Under the pieces are notes generated by a model that saw only the letters and a program-made list of their open reading frames with translations, did not search any database and was not told the origin of the DNA. From assembly GCF_026130545.1 (NCBI RefSeq), contig NZ_JAMOIM010000011.1, positions 124,001 through 188,000 on the forward strand: DNA of 64,000 bases, written 5' to 3'. This document shows, in pieces, positions 1-8,110 of this stretch (positions are counted from its first letter, which is position 1; every line of letters starts with the position of its first letter). A program made the position numbers and the translations under genes. This DNA comes from Lichenifustis flavocetrariae. GTDB lineage: Bacteria; Pseudomonadota; Alphaproteobacteria; Rhizobiales; Beijerinckiaceae.

Positions 1-213
1 ACCCTGGCTCTCCTTTGCACTGCCAATCTTTCACTGGAGAGCGCTCGACGCGGAGGTGCTTGGCTCGAGTCGAGCCAGCTCGCGAATGGCGACTGGCCAC
101 GCGACAGCGTGAATGGCGTTTTCTTTGGAACCGCGATGCTCGACTATCGTCTTTACAACACCTATTTCCCCGTCATGGCGCTTGCGAAGTTGGCCCGACA
201 TGCTAGCGCCTGA
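1..213 (+). CDS. Triterpene (squalene/oxidosqualene) cyclase, C-terminal fragment
   Basis: The frame is open from base 1 and ends at the TGA at 211-213, giving the last 70 residues of a protein that starts outside the window. It contains a QW-like repeat (W-L-E-S-S-Q ... G-D-W-P) followed by GVFFGTAMLDYRLYNTYFPV. This matches the end of prenyl cyclases, where oxidosqualene cyclases carry GVF..(S/T)....Y..YR..FP(I/V).ALG. The GVF start resembles oxidosqualene cyclases more than typical squalene-hopene cyclases, but the catalytic DCTAE/DxDD region is outside the window, so the substrate cannot be settled. The next gene, an epoxidase-like monooxygenase, starts inside its last codons, which supports a shared triterpenoid pathway. 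Confidence 0.6.
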   Translation, partial: TLALLCTANLSLESARRGGAWLESSQLANGDWPRDSVNGVFFGTAMLDYRLYNTYFPVMALAKLARHASA

Positions 214-1552
214 TCGCTTTTTCGACGTGCTGATCGCCGGCGGCAGCGTGGCCGGTCTCGCCACCGCGGCTGCCCTGCGCGAATTTGGGTTCTCGGTCCT
301 TGTCGTCGAGCCGGGTCAGCGCACCGAGCGGCGGCTGGCGGGCGAGCTTCTTCACCCACTCGGCGTCGCGGCTCTTCACGAGCTCGGTCTCTTCGACCCG
401 GAAGCCTTCGTGAAGGCGATGCCAATCCAGGGGTTCGCAGTTTTTCCGGATGAAGGACAGGCCGCTTCGCGGATTATGCTGACCTATGGCAAACACAAGG
501 TGGCGGCTTCGCGCGCTATGGCGATCGACTTTTCCGTCTTCCGCCGCAATCTCGAAAACGCCGCGCGCCGTTTCGATCACGTGACCTTCCTCGACGATGC
601 CCGTGTGGCTGCGGTGGACATGAGTGACCCGATGTCGCCTCGGATCACGGTGGAGTCGGAGGGTCGTCTTCAAATCATCGGATGCCGTATTCTTGTCGCG
701 GCCGATGGGGCTTCAAGTTCCGTCCGCAGCCTGGTCGGGATTGAACACACGCGCCGAAACATCTCGACGATCTCCGGCTATGTGATCGAGGGCGCGACCC
801 TGCCGGCGCCGGGTTTCGGCCACGTCATCATCGGAGGGTCCTCTCTCGTATTGGCCTACGAGATCGGAGGAGGTCGTGCCCGCGTGATGTTCGACCACCC
901 GATCGAGCTCGAAGGGATCGCTTCCGCATCGCATCGCGAGAGCTTGCTGGGCTCGATTCCGGAACCCTTACGTCAGCAAGTGGCCGCAGCGATGGCCACT
1001 CAAAAGCCGTTGATCTTCAAGAGTGCCGAGGTTGTCGCTCATGCCTCATCGCTTGGTGCGGCCGTTCTGGTTGGCGATGCCGGGGGAAGCTGCCATCCTC
1101 TCACCGCGACGGGCATGACGATCGGGATCTGCGATGGATTGCGTCTCCGTGATGCTCTGCGCCGGCACCCCAACAGCCTGCGGAATGCGTTCCGGCACTA
1201 TGACCGCGTGCGGCGCAAGGCCCAGCGGAGCCGGCGCATGGTCGCATCCGCGCTTCACGACGTGTGCAGCAAAAGAGACCCCGAACTCTGCGTGATCCGC
1301 GCCGGTTTGATCCGCTACTGGCGCCGGGATGCCCGCAGTTCATCGGCCACGATGGCAATTCTGGCCATGACGGACGATCGCCTCGTTTCGGCGTTCTGGC
1401 AGTTCGTGAAGGTGATCCGCCATGGTCTTGCGGAACATTGGCAGACAGACCGTACACCGCGTCTCGCACGTGTCGGTCTCAGTGCCCGCCTCGTTGCGGC
1501 CCTCGGCGCCATGACGGTCCGACGGATGAGTGCTTCATTGAAAGCGCGCTAG
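200..1552 (+). CDS. FAD-dependent monooxygenase, squalene-epoxidase-like
   Basis: A 450-residue flavoprotein of the UbiH/squalene monooxygenase superfamily. Near the N-terminus is the Rossmann motif DVLIAGGSVAGLATA, followed by GELLHPLGVAALHELGL, which resembles the squalene epoxidase GELLQPGG segment. A C-terminal LVGDAGGSCHPLTATGMTIG matches the GDA..(x)HPLTGGGM flavin motif of the same family. ATG 200 is preferred because it overlaps the upstream cyclase stop by 14 bases and precedes the Rossmann strand directly; an in-frame ATG at 113 would add 29 residues of poor character. Predicted reaction: O2-dependent epoxidation of squalene or another polyprenyl substrate. The assignment leans on the neighbouring cyclase; a generic polyprenyl hydroxylase remains possible. 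Confidence 0.55.
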   Translation: MLAPDRFFDVLIAGGSVAGLATAAALREFGFSVLVVEPGQRTERRLAGELLHPLGVAALHELGLFDPEAFVKAMPIQGFAVFPDEGQAASRIMLTYGKHKVAASRAMAIDFSVFRRNLENAARRFDHVTFLDDARVAAVDMSDPMSPRITVESEGRLQIIGCRILVAADGASSSVRSLVGIEHTRRNISTISGYVIEGATLPAPGFGHVIIGGSSLVLAYEIGGGRARVMFDHPIELEGIASASHRESLLGSIPEPLRQQVAAAMATQKPLIFKSAEVVAHASSLGAAVLVGDAGGSCHPLTATGMTIGICDGLRLRDALRRHPNSLRNAFRHYDRVRRKAQRSRRMVASALHDVCSKRDPELCVIRAGLIRYWRRDARSSSATMAILAMTDDRLVSAFWQFVKVIRHGLAEHWQTDRTPRLARVGLSARLVAALGAMTVRRMSASLKAR

Positions 1553-1576
1553 CTCTTCGCACACGTCGGCTTTCAT

Positions 1577-1609
1577 GGATCAGGCGCGGCAGTGCGCCAT
1601 GCCTGATCC
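1577..1609. terminator. Hairpin between convergent genes
   Basis: A perfect 9-base inverted repeat, GGATCAGGC (1577-1585) and GCCTGATCC (1601-1609), lies between the epoxidase stop (1552) and the aldehyde dehydrogenase stop (1634). These genes converge, so it may end transcription from both sides. There is no clear T tract, so the terminator call is tentative. Confidence 0.45.
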
Positions 1610-1633
1610 GATGATCGTCCCCAGTTGGGGTGA

Positions 1634-3064
1634 TTAAGCCGCCTCGTAACCCAGGATGCCCTTGATCTCGAGGAAATCTTCGAGGCCGTATTCGGCATAC
1701 TCGCGGCCGTTGCCCGACTGCTTATACCCGCCGAACGGCATTCCGGCGTCCCAGGCCGGATAATTGATGTGCACGTTCCCGGTTCGCATCAGGCTTGCGA
1801 CCTGCCTGGCCTTCTTCAGATCTTTGCTCTGAATATAGGAGGCGAGACCATAGACCGTGTTGTTCGCCTCATGGACGACCTGGTCGACCGTGTCATAAGG
1901 CATGATGGAGAGAACCGGTCCGAAGATCTCCTCTCGGGCGATCCGCATGTCGGGCGTGACATCCGCAAAGACGGTGGGACGCACGTAATAGCCGCGGTTC
2001 AGATCGGCCGGACGGCCCGGTCCGCCGGCGACGAGGGTCGCGCCTTCTGCGATGCCGCTCTGGATCAAGTCCTGGATCTTGTCGAATTGCAGTTGGCTGA
2101 CCACGGGGCCGAGCTTGGTGCCCGGCGCATCGGCTGGACCCACGCGGAATGTCTCGGCGGCCGTCTTGGCGATGGCCGCCGCCTTGTCGTGCAGATCGCG
2201 CGGCACGAACATCCTGGTCGGGGCGTTGCAGGACTGACCAGAATTGCCGAAGCACCCCGCGAGGCCTTTGGTGACAGCCACTTCCAGGTCGACGTCCGCC
2301 ATGAGAATATTGGCCGACTTGCCGCCGAGTTCCTGGTGCACGCGCTTGACGGTATCGGCCGCGGCCTTGGCGACCAGAATGCCGGCGCGGGTCGAGCCCG
2401 TGAAGGACATCATGTCGACATCGGGATGAGAGGCGAGCGCTTGGCCCACCGTCGGACCATCGCCGTTGACCAGATTGAAAACGCCCTTCGGGACGCCGGC
2501 CTCGTCAAGGATCTCGGCAAAGATGATGGCATCGAGCGGCGCGATTTCGCTTGGTTTCAGCACCATCGTGCAGCCCGCCGCCAGGGCCGGCCCGACCTTG
2601 CAGGTGATCTGGTTGAGAGGCCAATTCCACGGCGTGATCAGTCCGACCACGCCGACGGGCTCCTTGACGACGAGCGAGGTGCCTTTGCGATGCTCGAATT
2701 CGAAATGCCCCAGCACTTCGACCATCTTCTCAAGATGGGCCAGTCCGACTCCCACCTGGGAATCGCGGGCAAAAGGACGCGGAGCGCCCATCTCGCGCGA
2801 CACTGCGACCGCGAGATCATCGCTCCGTTTCTTGTAGACCTCGACCACACGGCGAAGCGTATCTCGGCGCTCGGCCACAGTGGTGCGGGAAAAGGTGCCG
2901 AATGCGCGTCTGGCTGCCGCGACGGCCTTGTCGACATCGGCTTTTCCGCCGAGCGAAATCTGCGCGAAGGCTTCCTCGTTCGACGGATCGATGACGTCGA
3001 GCACCTTCGGCTCTACGGGGCCCACCCAGGCGCCATCAATGTAGAACTGGAGATTATGCGACAT
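1634..3064 (-). CDS. NAD(P)-dependent aldehyde dehydrogenase
   Basis: A 476-residue class I/II-type aldehyde dehydrogenase, full length for the family. It has the cofactor-binding LITPWNWPL (about 142-150) and FTGSTRAG, the general-base glutamate in ELGGKS (E245) and the nucleophilic cysteine in GNSGQSC (C279). EEIFGPVLSI and GGYKQSGNGRE near the C-terminus are also standard. It would oxidise an aldehyde to its acid in the cytosol. Nothing in the sequence fixes the substrate, and neither neighbour is in the same operon: the gene to its left converges on it and the next gene to the right is divergent. Confidence 0.92.
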   Translation of the reverse strand: MSHNLQFYIDGAWVGPVEPKVLDVIDPSNEEAFAQISLGGKADVDKAVAAARRAFGTFSRTTVAERRDTLRRVVEVYKKRSDDLAVAVSREMGAPRPFARDSQVGVGLAHLEKMVEVLGHFEFEHRKGTSLVVKEPVGVVGLITPWNWPLNQITCKVGPALAAGCTMVLKPSEIAPLDAIIFAEILDEAGVPKGVFNLVNGDGPTVGQALASHPDVDMMSFTGSTRAGILVAKAAADTVKRVHQELGGKSANILMADVDLEVAVTKGLAGCFGNSGQSCNAPTRMFVPRDLHDKAAAIAKTAAETFRVGPADAPGTKLGPVVSQLQFDKIQDLIQSGIAEGATLVAGGPGRPADLNRGYYVRPTVFADVTPDMRIAREEIFGPVLSIMPYDTVDQVVHEANNTVYGLASYIQSKDLKKARQVASLMRTGNVHINYPAWDAGMPFGGYKQSGNGREYAEYGLEDFLEIKGILGYEAA

Positions 3065-3323
3065 TTTTAGCCCCTATCCCGGACAGGCGGCCCAGAGGGC
3101 CTCGTCCGCAGTTTCGCCGTGCTGATATCGGCCTTAGATGTAGCATGACGGACGCGCCAGAGGTTAAATTCAACGTTGACCTCGGTGCTCGACCGATGGG
3201 GCCGCTCAGGTTTTCCCCTTTTGGCATGATCGGGAGAGACCTCATCGCTTACCCCGTCCGCTTCCCTTTTCCCTGGTTCCTGCGTATCGAGCCAGCCAAT
3301 CACCCTTGTGCCGGCGAGCCGAC
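3065..3323. promoter_or_regulatory. Divergent intergenic region
   Basis: 259 bases between the divergent aldehyde dehydrogenase and EEP hydrolase genes. Promoters for both must lie here. I see no convincing sigma-70 pair, operator or RNA gene. Confidence 0.3.
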
Positions 3324-4055
3324 GTGAAAATTATCAGCTGGAACCTGTTGCGCCGCGTGGGCGCGACGCAGGCCGACGTGGTGGATCTCGTCGAACGCGA
3401 AAAGCCCGACCTCCTCCTCATGCAGGAGGTCACGCATCAGATCGAAGGCCTATGCGACAAACTCGGCGGCGCCTTCGCGTGGAGGACCCAGCCCGGCCGG
3501 ATCCACGGGCTTGCGATGTGGAGCCCTGTGCCATGGGTGAATGCGCCGACCTTTGGACCTCTACGCCGGGGCGCTCTGCTCGAACGCATTGGCCAGATCA
3601 TCATGGTGGGCGATCTTGGTATTGCCAACGTTCACCTGTCGCATGGACAACGTCTCAACCGTCGCCAGTTGCGCGAGATCGCCGCCCTGTTGCCGCACCG
3701 GGCTGCCGTGTTGGGCGACTTCAATCTGGTCGGCCCTGCCCTCTTGCCAGGTTTCCGGGATGTGGGGCCGCGAGGGCCGACACACCGCATGATCGACGTG
3801 CTGCCGCTGCGCATCGACCGATGCCTCGTGCGAGGGCTACGCTGCGACCAGGCCCGCATCTTGCCGCGTCGCCGTTCGGATCATCATCCGATCAGCGTGA
3901 CGTTAAGCCCGGTGGAAGGCTCCGATACACCGCGTCAGGCTGTGCTCAGATATAAGGAAGCAGCAGTCGAAGTCCTGCATCGCGCAACCGGGCGGCGACG
4001 TTTCTCCGCGCAAGTTCCGCAGCCCGCAGGCGGTCCTCCTGCTGAGCGTGCATGA
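3324..4055 (+). CDS. Endonuclease/exonuclease/phosphatase (EEP) family hydrolase
   Basis: About 243 residues from the GTG at 3324; an upstream ATG at 3306 adds only MCRRAD. All EEP-fold motifs are present in order: IISWNLL (Asn metal ligand), LLMQEV (metal-binding Glu), NVHLSHG, VLGDFNL (Asp/Asn) and SDHHPI (catalytic His). The family holds metal-dependent phosphodiesterases acting on nucleic acids or phospholipid headgroups; the substrate here is unknown. The last 110 bases overlap the 3' end of the convergent cardiolipin synthase, so the last ~36 residues after the SDHHPI motif are antisense to that gene and may be unstructured. Proximity to a phospholipase-D-type enzyme hints at a phospholipid role, which is inference only. 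Confidence 0.8.
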   Translation: MKIISWNLLRRVGATQADVVDLVEREKPDLLLMQEVTHQIEGLCDKLGGAFAWRTQPGRIHGLAMWSPVPWVNAPTFGPLRRGALLERIGQIIMVGDLGIANVHLSHGQRLNRRQLREIAALLPHRAAVLGDFNLVGPALLPGFRDVGPRGPTHRMIDVLPLRIDRCLVRGLRCDQARILPRRRSDHHPISVTLSPVEGSDTPRQAVLRYKEAAVEVLHRATGRRRFSAQVPQPAGGPPAERA

Positions 4056-5385
4056 GGCCCTCCAGAGTGTCGGCCATGGCACGGCTATAGACCTCGACAT
4101 TCAACTCGAAGTTGAGGCGAAGGCTGCGCATGTCCCAGTTGGCACTGCCGATCAGGCACCAGCGACGGTCGACGACCATCAGCTTGGAATGGTTGAAGGG
4201 CGTACGACCATACCAGAACCGCACCCCGTGATCGAGCAGCGGACCTATATGCGCCCGCATGGCGTAATCGACGACCCGGTGATTGCTGCGCCGGGGAACC
4301 ACGATCTCCACGTCGATGCCCCGAAGTGCCGCGAGCGAGAGCGCCGTGACCAGTTGCTCGTCCGGCAGGAAGTAGGGCGTCATGATCCTGATCGACTGAT
4401 TGGCGCAACCGATCGCCTCGAGCAGCACCATTTCGATCTTTTCGAAATCCTGGTCCGGTCCTGAGGCGATGACCCTGGCGACCGATCTGTCGCCCTCAGC
4501 TAAACTCGGCTCCGGGAACCACGTCTGGCCCGCGAGTTCCTCGCCGGTCGTAAAACTCCAGTCGCGCACAAAGGCGTCCATCAACTGGGAGACAACCGGG
4601 CCCTGCAAACGAAAGTGCGTGTCCGCCACGGGATGCCTAGGGCGTTCCGCAAGAAGGCATTCGGCCGAGATGTTCATGCCCCCCGTGAAGCCCACCGTCC
4701 CGTCGACCAGAAGTAGTTTCTTATGATTCCGGAGATTGAGGAACGGCATGCGCCAGGGCAGCGCCGAATGCATGAAGAGCGCCGCACGGAGGGCGGCACG
4801 GCGCAAGATACGGCTGATGGCGGGGAAGTAACCGCTGCCGATGCCGTCGAGAAGGATCCGAACCTCCACGCCGCGCTGTCGCGCTTCAGCAAGGGCGGCA
4901 ACGAAACGTCGCCCGACGGGATCGTCACGCATGATATAAGTGGAGAGAGCGATGCTCGTACGCGCCGCGGCGATGGCATCCAGCATCGCCGGGTAGGCAA
5001 TGTCGCCGTTGCACAGCACGTCGACAGTATTGTCATCTTCCGCCGGCCGGTTCGTAATGCGCCGCACCGCCTGATCGAGCGGGGCCAAGTGGTCGGTGAA
5101 ATCGTAATCCGGTAGCCGGATGACATTGTGCCGTGGCGGACGGGGCGGACGCACCTGGCGAGCGCGCCGGGCAACCCGGTTGATGCCGAACATGAAGTAG
5201 AACAGCGCGCCCCATACGGGAGCCACCCAGGCCAGACCCATCCATCCGATGCAGGCCGCGACATCGCGCTTATTGAGGAGGGCGTGACCGGTCACCAGCA
5301 GAGCGAGCAGGAGGCCGAGCGGCGTGGCGACGGGTGCCCACACCCTGTCCATCCCGGCCAGCAACCATTCCCAATCCGTCAACAC
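3946..5385 (-). CDS. cls: Cardiolipin synthase (phospholipase D superfamily)
   Basis: 479 residues, normal for a bacterial ClsA-type enzyme. The N-terminus has two hydrophobic helices (around residues 18-65) as in the PLDc_N domain, followed by two HKD motifs: HKKLLLVDG...GGMN and HSKLMVVD...GSANWD. Both are complete H-x-K-x4-D signatures, so the enzyme should be active. It condenses two phosphatidylglycerols, or phosphatidylglycerol with another donor, into cardiolipin at the inner membrane. Its C-terminus overlaps the convergent EEP hydrolase gene by 110 bases. Confidence 0.9.
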   Translation of the reverse strand: MLTDWEWLLAGMDRVWAPVATPLGLLLALLVTGHALLNKRDVAACIGWMGLAWVAPVWGALFYFMFGINRVARRARQVRPPRPPRHNVIRLPDYDFTDHLAPLDQAVRRITNRPAEDDNTVDVLCNGDIAYPAMLDAIAAARTSIALSTYIMRDDPVGRRFVAALAEARQRGVEVRILLDGIGSGYFPAISRILRRAALRAALFMHSALPWRMPFLNLRNHKKLLLVDGTVGFTGGMNISAECLLAERPRHPVADTHFRLQGPVVSQLMDAFVRDWSFTTGEELAGQTWFPEPSLAEGDRSVARVIASGPDQDFEKIEMVLLEAIGCANQSIRIMTPYFLPDEQLVTALSLAALRGIDVEIVVPRRSNHRVVDYAMRAHIGPLLDHGVRFWYGRTPFNHSKLMVVDRRWCLIGSANWDMRSLRLNFELNVEVYSRAMADTLEGLMHAQQEDRLRAAELARRNVAARLRDAGLRLLLPYI

Positions 5386-5460
5386 CGGCAGCCTTCACGT
5401 TCGCGGAGGCGTGTTGGTAGGCACTGCAGCGCCAAAGGTCCAGCCGGCGCCCCCTACAGA

Positions 5461-6081
5461 TTACGGCCGGTCGCGCAACCAAGCCGAGGCCAGGGCGACA
5501 TCCTGCTGAACCAGGCCGTGCCCGGTTGAGACCCATCGGTGGTGTACGTCGGCCCCGCCTGATCTCAGGAGGGAAGCCAAGTTGTCGACGCTGTCTCGCG
5601 GCACGATCGGGTCAGTGGCACCGGAGACGATCAGCACCGGGACGTCCTCGAGGTCTCCGGGTCGATCGTCCAAGACCATCATGGGCCGCAACAGGATGGC
5701 ACCCGCCAGCACACCGGGACGCAGGACCATCATGGTCGCGGCCACATTGGCGCCGTTCGAAAAACCGACGGCGATCGGCGCCCGGAGCCCGTAGTGCCGA
5801 CACCCTGCCTCGACGAAATCCGCGAGAGCCAGCGTTCTTTCCCGCACTTCGATCGGATCGAAGATACCCTCCGCCAAACGCCGGAAGAAGCGCGGCATGC
5901 CGTGCTCCAACACAGGACCTCGCGGCGACAGAAGCGCTGCTCCAGGGGCCAGGGCTTGCCCCAGTGGCACGAGGTCATTCTCGTCGCCCCCTGTACCGTG
6001 CAGAAGCAACAAAGGGATCGGGTTCGAGCCGTCTCCCGGCTCGAACCGATGCGTCAGGCCCAATGTCATCGTGCTTCCCAT
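5461..6081 (-). CDS. Alpha/beta hydrolase, carboxylesterase (MhqD/YpfH type)
   Basis: A 206-residue minimal alpha/beta hydrolase. LLLLHGTGGDENDL is the oxyanion-hole region, GFSNGAN the nucleophile elbow (GxSxG), GATDPIVP holds the acid and STGHGL the histidine. Length and motifs fit the phospholipase/carboxylesterase group whose member MhqD pairs with ring-cleaving dioxygenases. The start codon shares one base with the stop of the upstream VOC dioxygenase (TGATG), so the two are translationally coupled. With the divergent LysR gene this resembles a quinone/hydroquinone detoxification unit; that role is inferred from family context. Confidence 0.82.
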   Translation of the reverse strand: MGSTMTLGLTHRFEPGDGSNPIPLLLLHGTGGDENDLVPLGQALAPGAALLSPRGPVLEHGMPRFFRRLAEGIFDPIEVRERTLALADFVEAGCRHYGLRAPIAVGFSNGANVAATMMVLRPGVLAGAILLRPMMVLDDRPGDLEDVPVLIVSGATDPIVPRDSVDNLASLLRSGGADVHHRWVSTGHGLVQQDVALASAWLRDRP

Positions 6082-7007
6082 CAGGCCAGGGCCGGAAGGG
6101 CCGCTTCGATCTCGGCCCGGTGCTTTTCGAGAAAGGACGGCAGCTTCAACGCCGCGCCAAGCGAGGCCTGCGGTTCGTCGACCGCGAAACCCGGCTCGTC
6201 CGTCGCGATCTCGAAGATCACGCCGCTCGGCTCACGGAGGTAGATCGAGCGGAAGTAGTTGCGATCTTTCTGCTCGGTCACGGACAAGCCGTGCTCCTCC
6301 ACAAGCTTCCGCGCCATGGCGGCCTGCGCCGCGTCGTCGGCGGCCCGGAACGCCACGTGATGGACCGAGCCGGCGCCTTGCCGTCCGCGCGGCAGACCGG
6401 ATGCAATTCGGAGATCGACCACGCCGCCCATACCGGCAGCGGTTGTGTAGCGAAGCGTATCCCCCTCCTTGCCGGCTTTCTGGAAGCCCATGACGTCGGT
6501 CAGCACCTCACCCGTAGCCTCAGCCTCGCCGACCAGCAGCGTGACGCCGTAAAATCCCCGCACGGCGTGTTCAGGCGCGATCCCCTCCGCCGCCCAGGAA
6601 GACTCACCGGCAAGATCGTCGACACCCACAAGCGCCAGCCGCATCCCATCTGGATCCTGGAAGCTGAGAACGGGCCGACCGAAACGGTGGATAGGCGGCT
6701 CGACCGCGACCCCAGCGGCCCTCAATCGTTCTGTCCAGAACGGCAAGGCGCCCGCGGGAACACGAAAGGCCGTTTCCAGCGTCTCGCCCGCACCGATTCT
6801 TCCCGCCGCGGCATGGTCCCAGGGAAAGAACGTGAGGATGCTGCCTGGTGCGCCATCCTGGTTGCCATAGTAGAGGTGGTAAGTGCCGGGATCGTCGAAG
6901 TTGACGGTCCGCTTCACAAAGCGCTGGCCGAGCACCCGGGTGTGGAAATCGAGATTGCGCCGAGCCGGTCCCGAGATTGCTGTAACGTGGTGAATACCGC
7001 TTGTCAT
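6081..7007 (-). CDS. VOC-family ring-cleaving dioxygenase (MhqO-like)
   Basis: 308 residues from the ATG at 7005-7007. The frame stays open upstream to 7877, but that part is antisense to the LysR gene and is not coding. Two tandem vicinal-oxygen-chelate modules are visible: GIHHVTAIS...FHTRVLGQRFVKRTVNFDD at the start, and SVHHVAFRA...DRNYFRSIYLREPSGVIFEIATD in the second half, with His and Glu metal ligands. The pattern is that of ring-cleaving dioxygenases such as MhqO and LinE-like proteins, which open hydroquinones or catechols using Fe(II). It is coupled to the downstream esterase and is divergent from a LysR regulator. Confidence 0.85.
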   Translation of the reverse strand: MTSGIHHVTAISGPARRNLDFHTRVLGQRFVKRTVNFDDPGTYHLYYGNQDGAPGSILTFFPWDHAAAGRIGAGETLETAFRVPAGALPFWTERLRAAGVAVEPPIHRFGRPVLSFQDPDGMRLALVGVDDLAGESSWAAEGIAPEHAVRGFYGVTLLVGEAEATGEVLTDVMGFQKAGKEGDTLRYTTAAGMGGVVDLRIASGLPRGRQGAGSVHHVAFRAADDAAQAAMARKLVEEHGLSVTEQKDRNYFRSIYLREPSGVIFEIATDEPGFAVDEPQASLGAALKLPSFLEKHRAEIEAALPALA

Positions 7008-7084
7008 CGTCGCCTCACGCGAAGGAGCTGAGGCACATATAAGCTCCATGTCGTCCGGCGGGACCGGGATAAACTTGGGTCGAT

Positions 7085-7096
7085 CTATCAAGATAG
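7085..7096. promoter_or_regulatory. Candidate LysR operator
   Basis: CTATC-AA-GATAG is a perfect inverted repeat ending five bases before the LysR start, inside the 93-base divergent region shared with the VOC dioxygenase. Its position suits autoregulation plus control of the divergent operon. LysR boxes usually follow T-N11-A, and this site is shorter, so it could be half of a larger site. Confidence 0.45.
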
Positions 7097-7100
7097 TTGA

Positions 7101-8015
7101 ATGCCTGACGTCGGATTTCCTAGTTTCGAGCAGCTCCAGGTGCTGATCACGGTTGCGGATACGGGCAGCTTTTCGGCGGCGGCGCGCCGGCTGAACCGCG
7201 CCCAATCTGTGATCAGCTATGCGGTCGCGCAGCTGGAGGAGCAACTCGGCCTCGCGGTTTTCGATCGCTCCGGCCGTATTCCGCAGCTCACGGAGGGCGG
7301 GCGGGCGCTTCTCGCCGACGCGAGGCGGGCGACCGCGTCCCTGGACGCGCTGCGCGCGCGGGCCTCCGCTTTCCAGCAGGGGATCGAAGCCGAATTGCGG
7401 GTGGGCATCGACGTGATGGTGCCAGTCGGGACGGTGGTTCATGTCCTCGAAGCGTTCGCATCGAGATTTCCCACCGTGGGCCTGCGCTTGTGCATGGAAG
7501 CTCTGGGTGGCATCGCCGAACTCGTCATGGGGGAGAACTGCGACTTCGGCATCGGCACTGAGCTCACGGCCATGCCGGACACGATCAGGTTGCAGCCGAT
7601 CGGCAGCGTGAGGCTCGTCCCTGTGGCCGCGCCCAACCATGCCTTGAGCCGGTCGCAAGAGCCCGTCGGACGTGAGGCCGTCCGTGATGCGACGCAGATC
7701 GTCCTCAGCGACCGCTCCGCGCTGACAAAGGGGCAGGATATCGCGGTCCTGTCGCTCCGCACATGGCGGGTAGGTGATCTCGGAGCCAAGCACGCACTCC
7801 TGCGCGCCGGCCTCGGCTGGGGCAACATGCCGGCTCTGATGGTGGCCGAGGATCTGGCATCCGGCCGTCTGGTCCAACTCGCGCTTCGCGAGGGCCGGTC
7901 TTATGACTATCCTTTAGGACTGATCCGACGCGGTGACCGGCTGCTGGGTCCTGCAGCCGGCTGGCTGGCGGATGAACTGGTGCAAGCGCTCTCTCGCCTG
8001 TCTCAGGAGCCCTAA
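7101..8015 (+). CDS. LysR-family transcriptional regulator
   Basis: 304 residues. The winged helix-turn-helix covers residues 8-67 (FEQLQVLITVADTGSFSAAA ... SYAVAQLEEQLG), followed by the linker helix and a periplasmic-binding-like effector domain. It is divergent from the VOC dioxygenase/esterase operon with a 93-base gap, the classical arrangement for a LysR regulator controlling its neighbour. A phenolic or quinone inducer is plausible from the target genes but not shown by the sequence. Confidence 0.9.
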   Translation: MPDVGFPSFEQLQVLITVADTGSFSAAARRLNRAQSVISYAVAQLEEQLGLAVFDRSGRIPQLTEGGRALLADARRATASLDALRARASAFQQGIEAELRVGIDVMVPVGTVVHVLEAFASRFPTVGLRLCMEALGGIAELVMGENCDFGIGTELTAMPDTIRLQPIGSVRLVPVAAPNHALSRSQEPVGREAVRDATQIVLSDRSALTKGQDIAVLSLRTWRVGDLGAKHALLRAGLGWGNMPALMVAEDLASGRLVQLALREGRSYDYPLGLIRRGDRLLGPAAGWLADELVQALSRLSQEP

Positions 8016-8110
8016 CCGACAGCCACAATACGGGAACGCGGTCCACGTCTTGTGCGACGCTGTTCCGTATGCTGCAACGCGATGAACGATTGCAGCGGAC
8101 GAGGGACCTC

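Noticed and set aside
1769-3070. 433-codon open frame antisense to the aldehyde dehydrogenase
   Set aside because: The reverse strand encodes a full dehydrogenase with all catalytic motifs; the forward frame is an artefact of high GC at third positions.
5526-7031. 501-codon forward frame opposite the esterase and VOC genes
   Set aside because: Arg/Pro/Ser-rich composition with no domain, fully antisense to two convincing coupled genes.
7008-7877. Upstream extension of the VOC dioxygenase frame
   Set aside because: The extension is antisense to the LysR gene; the family alignment begins at the ATG at 7005-7007.
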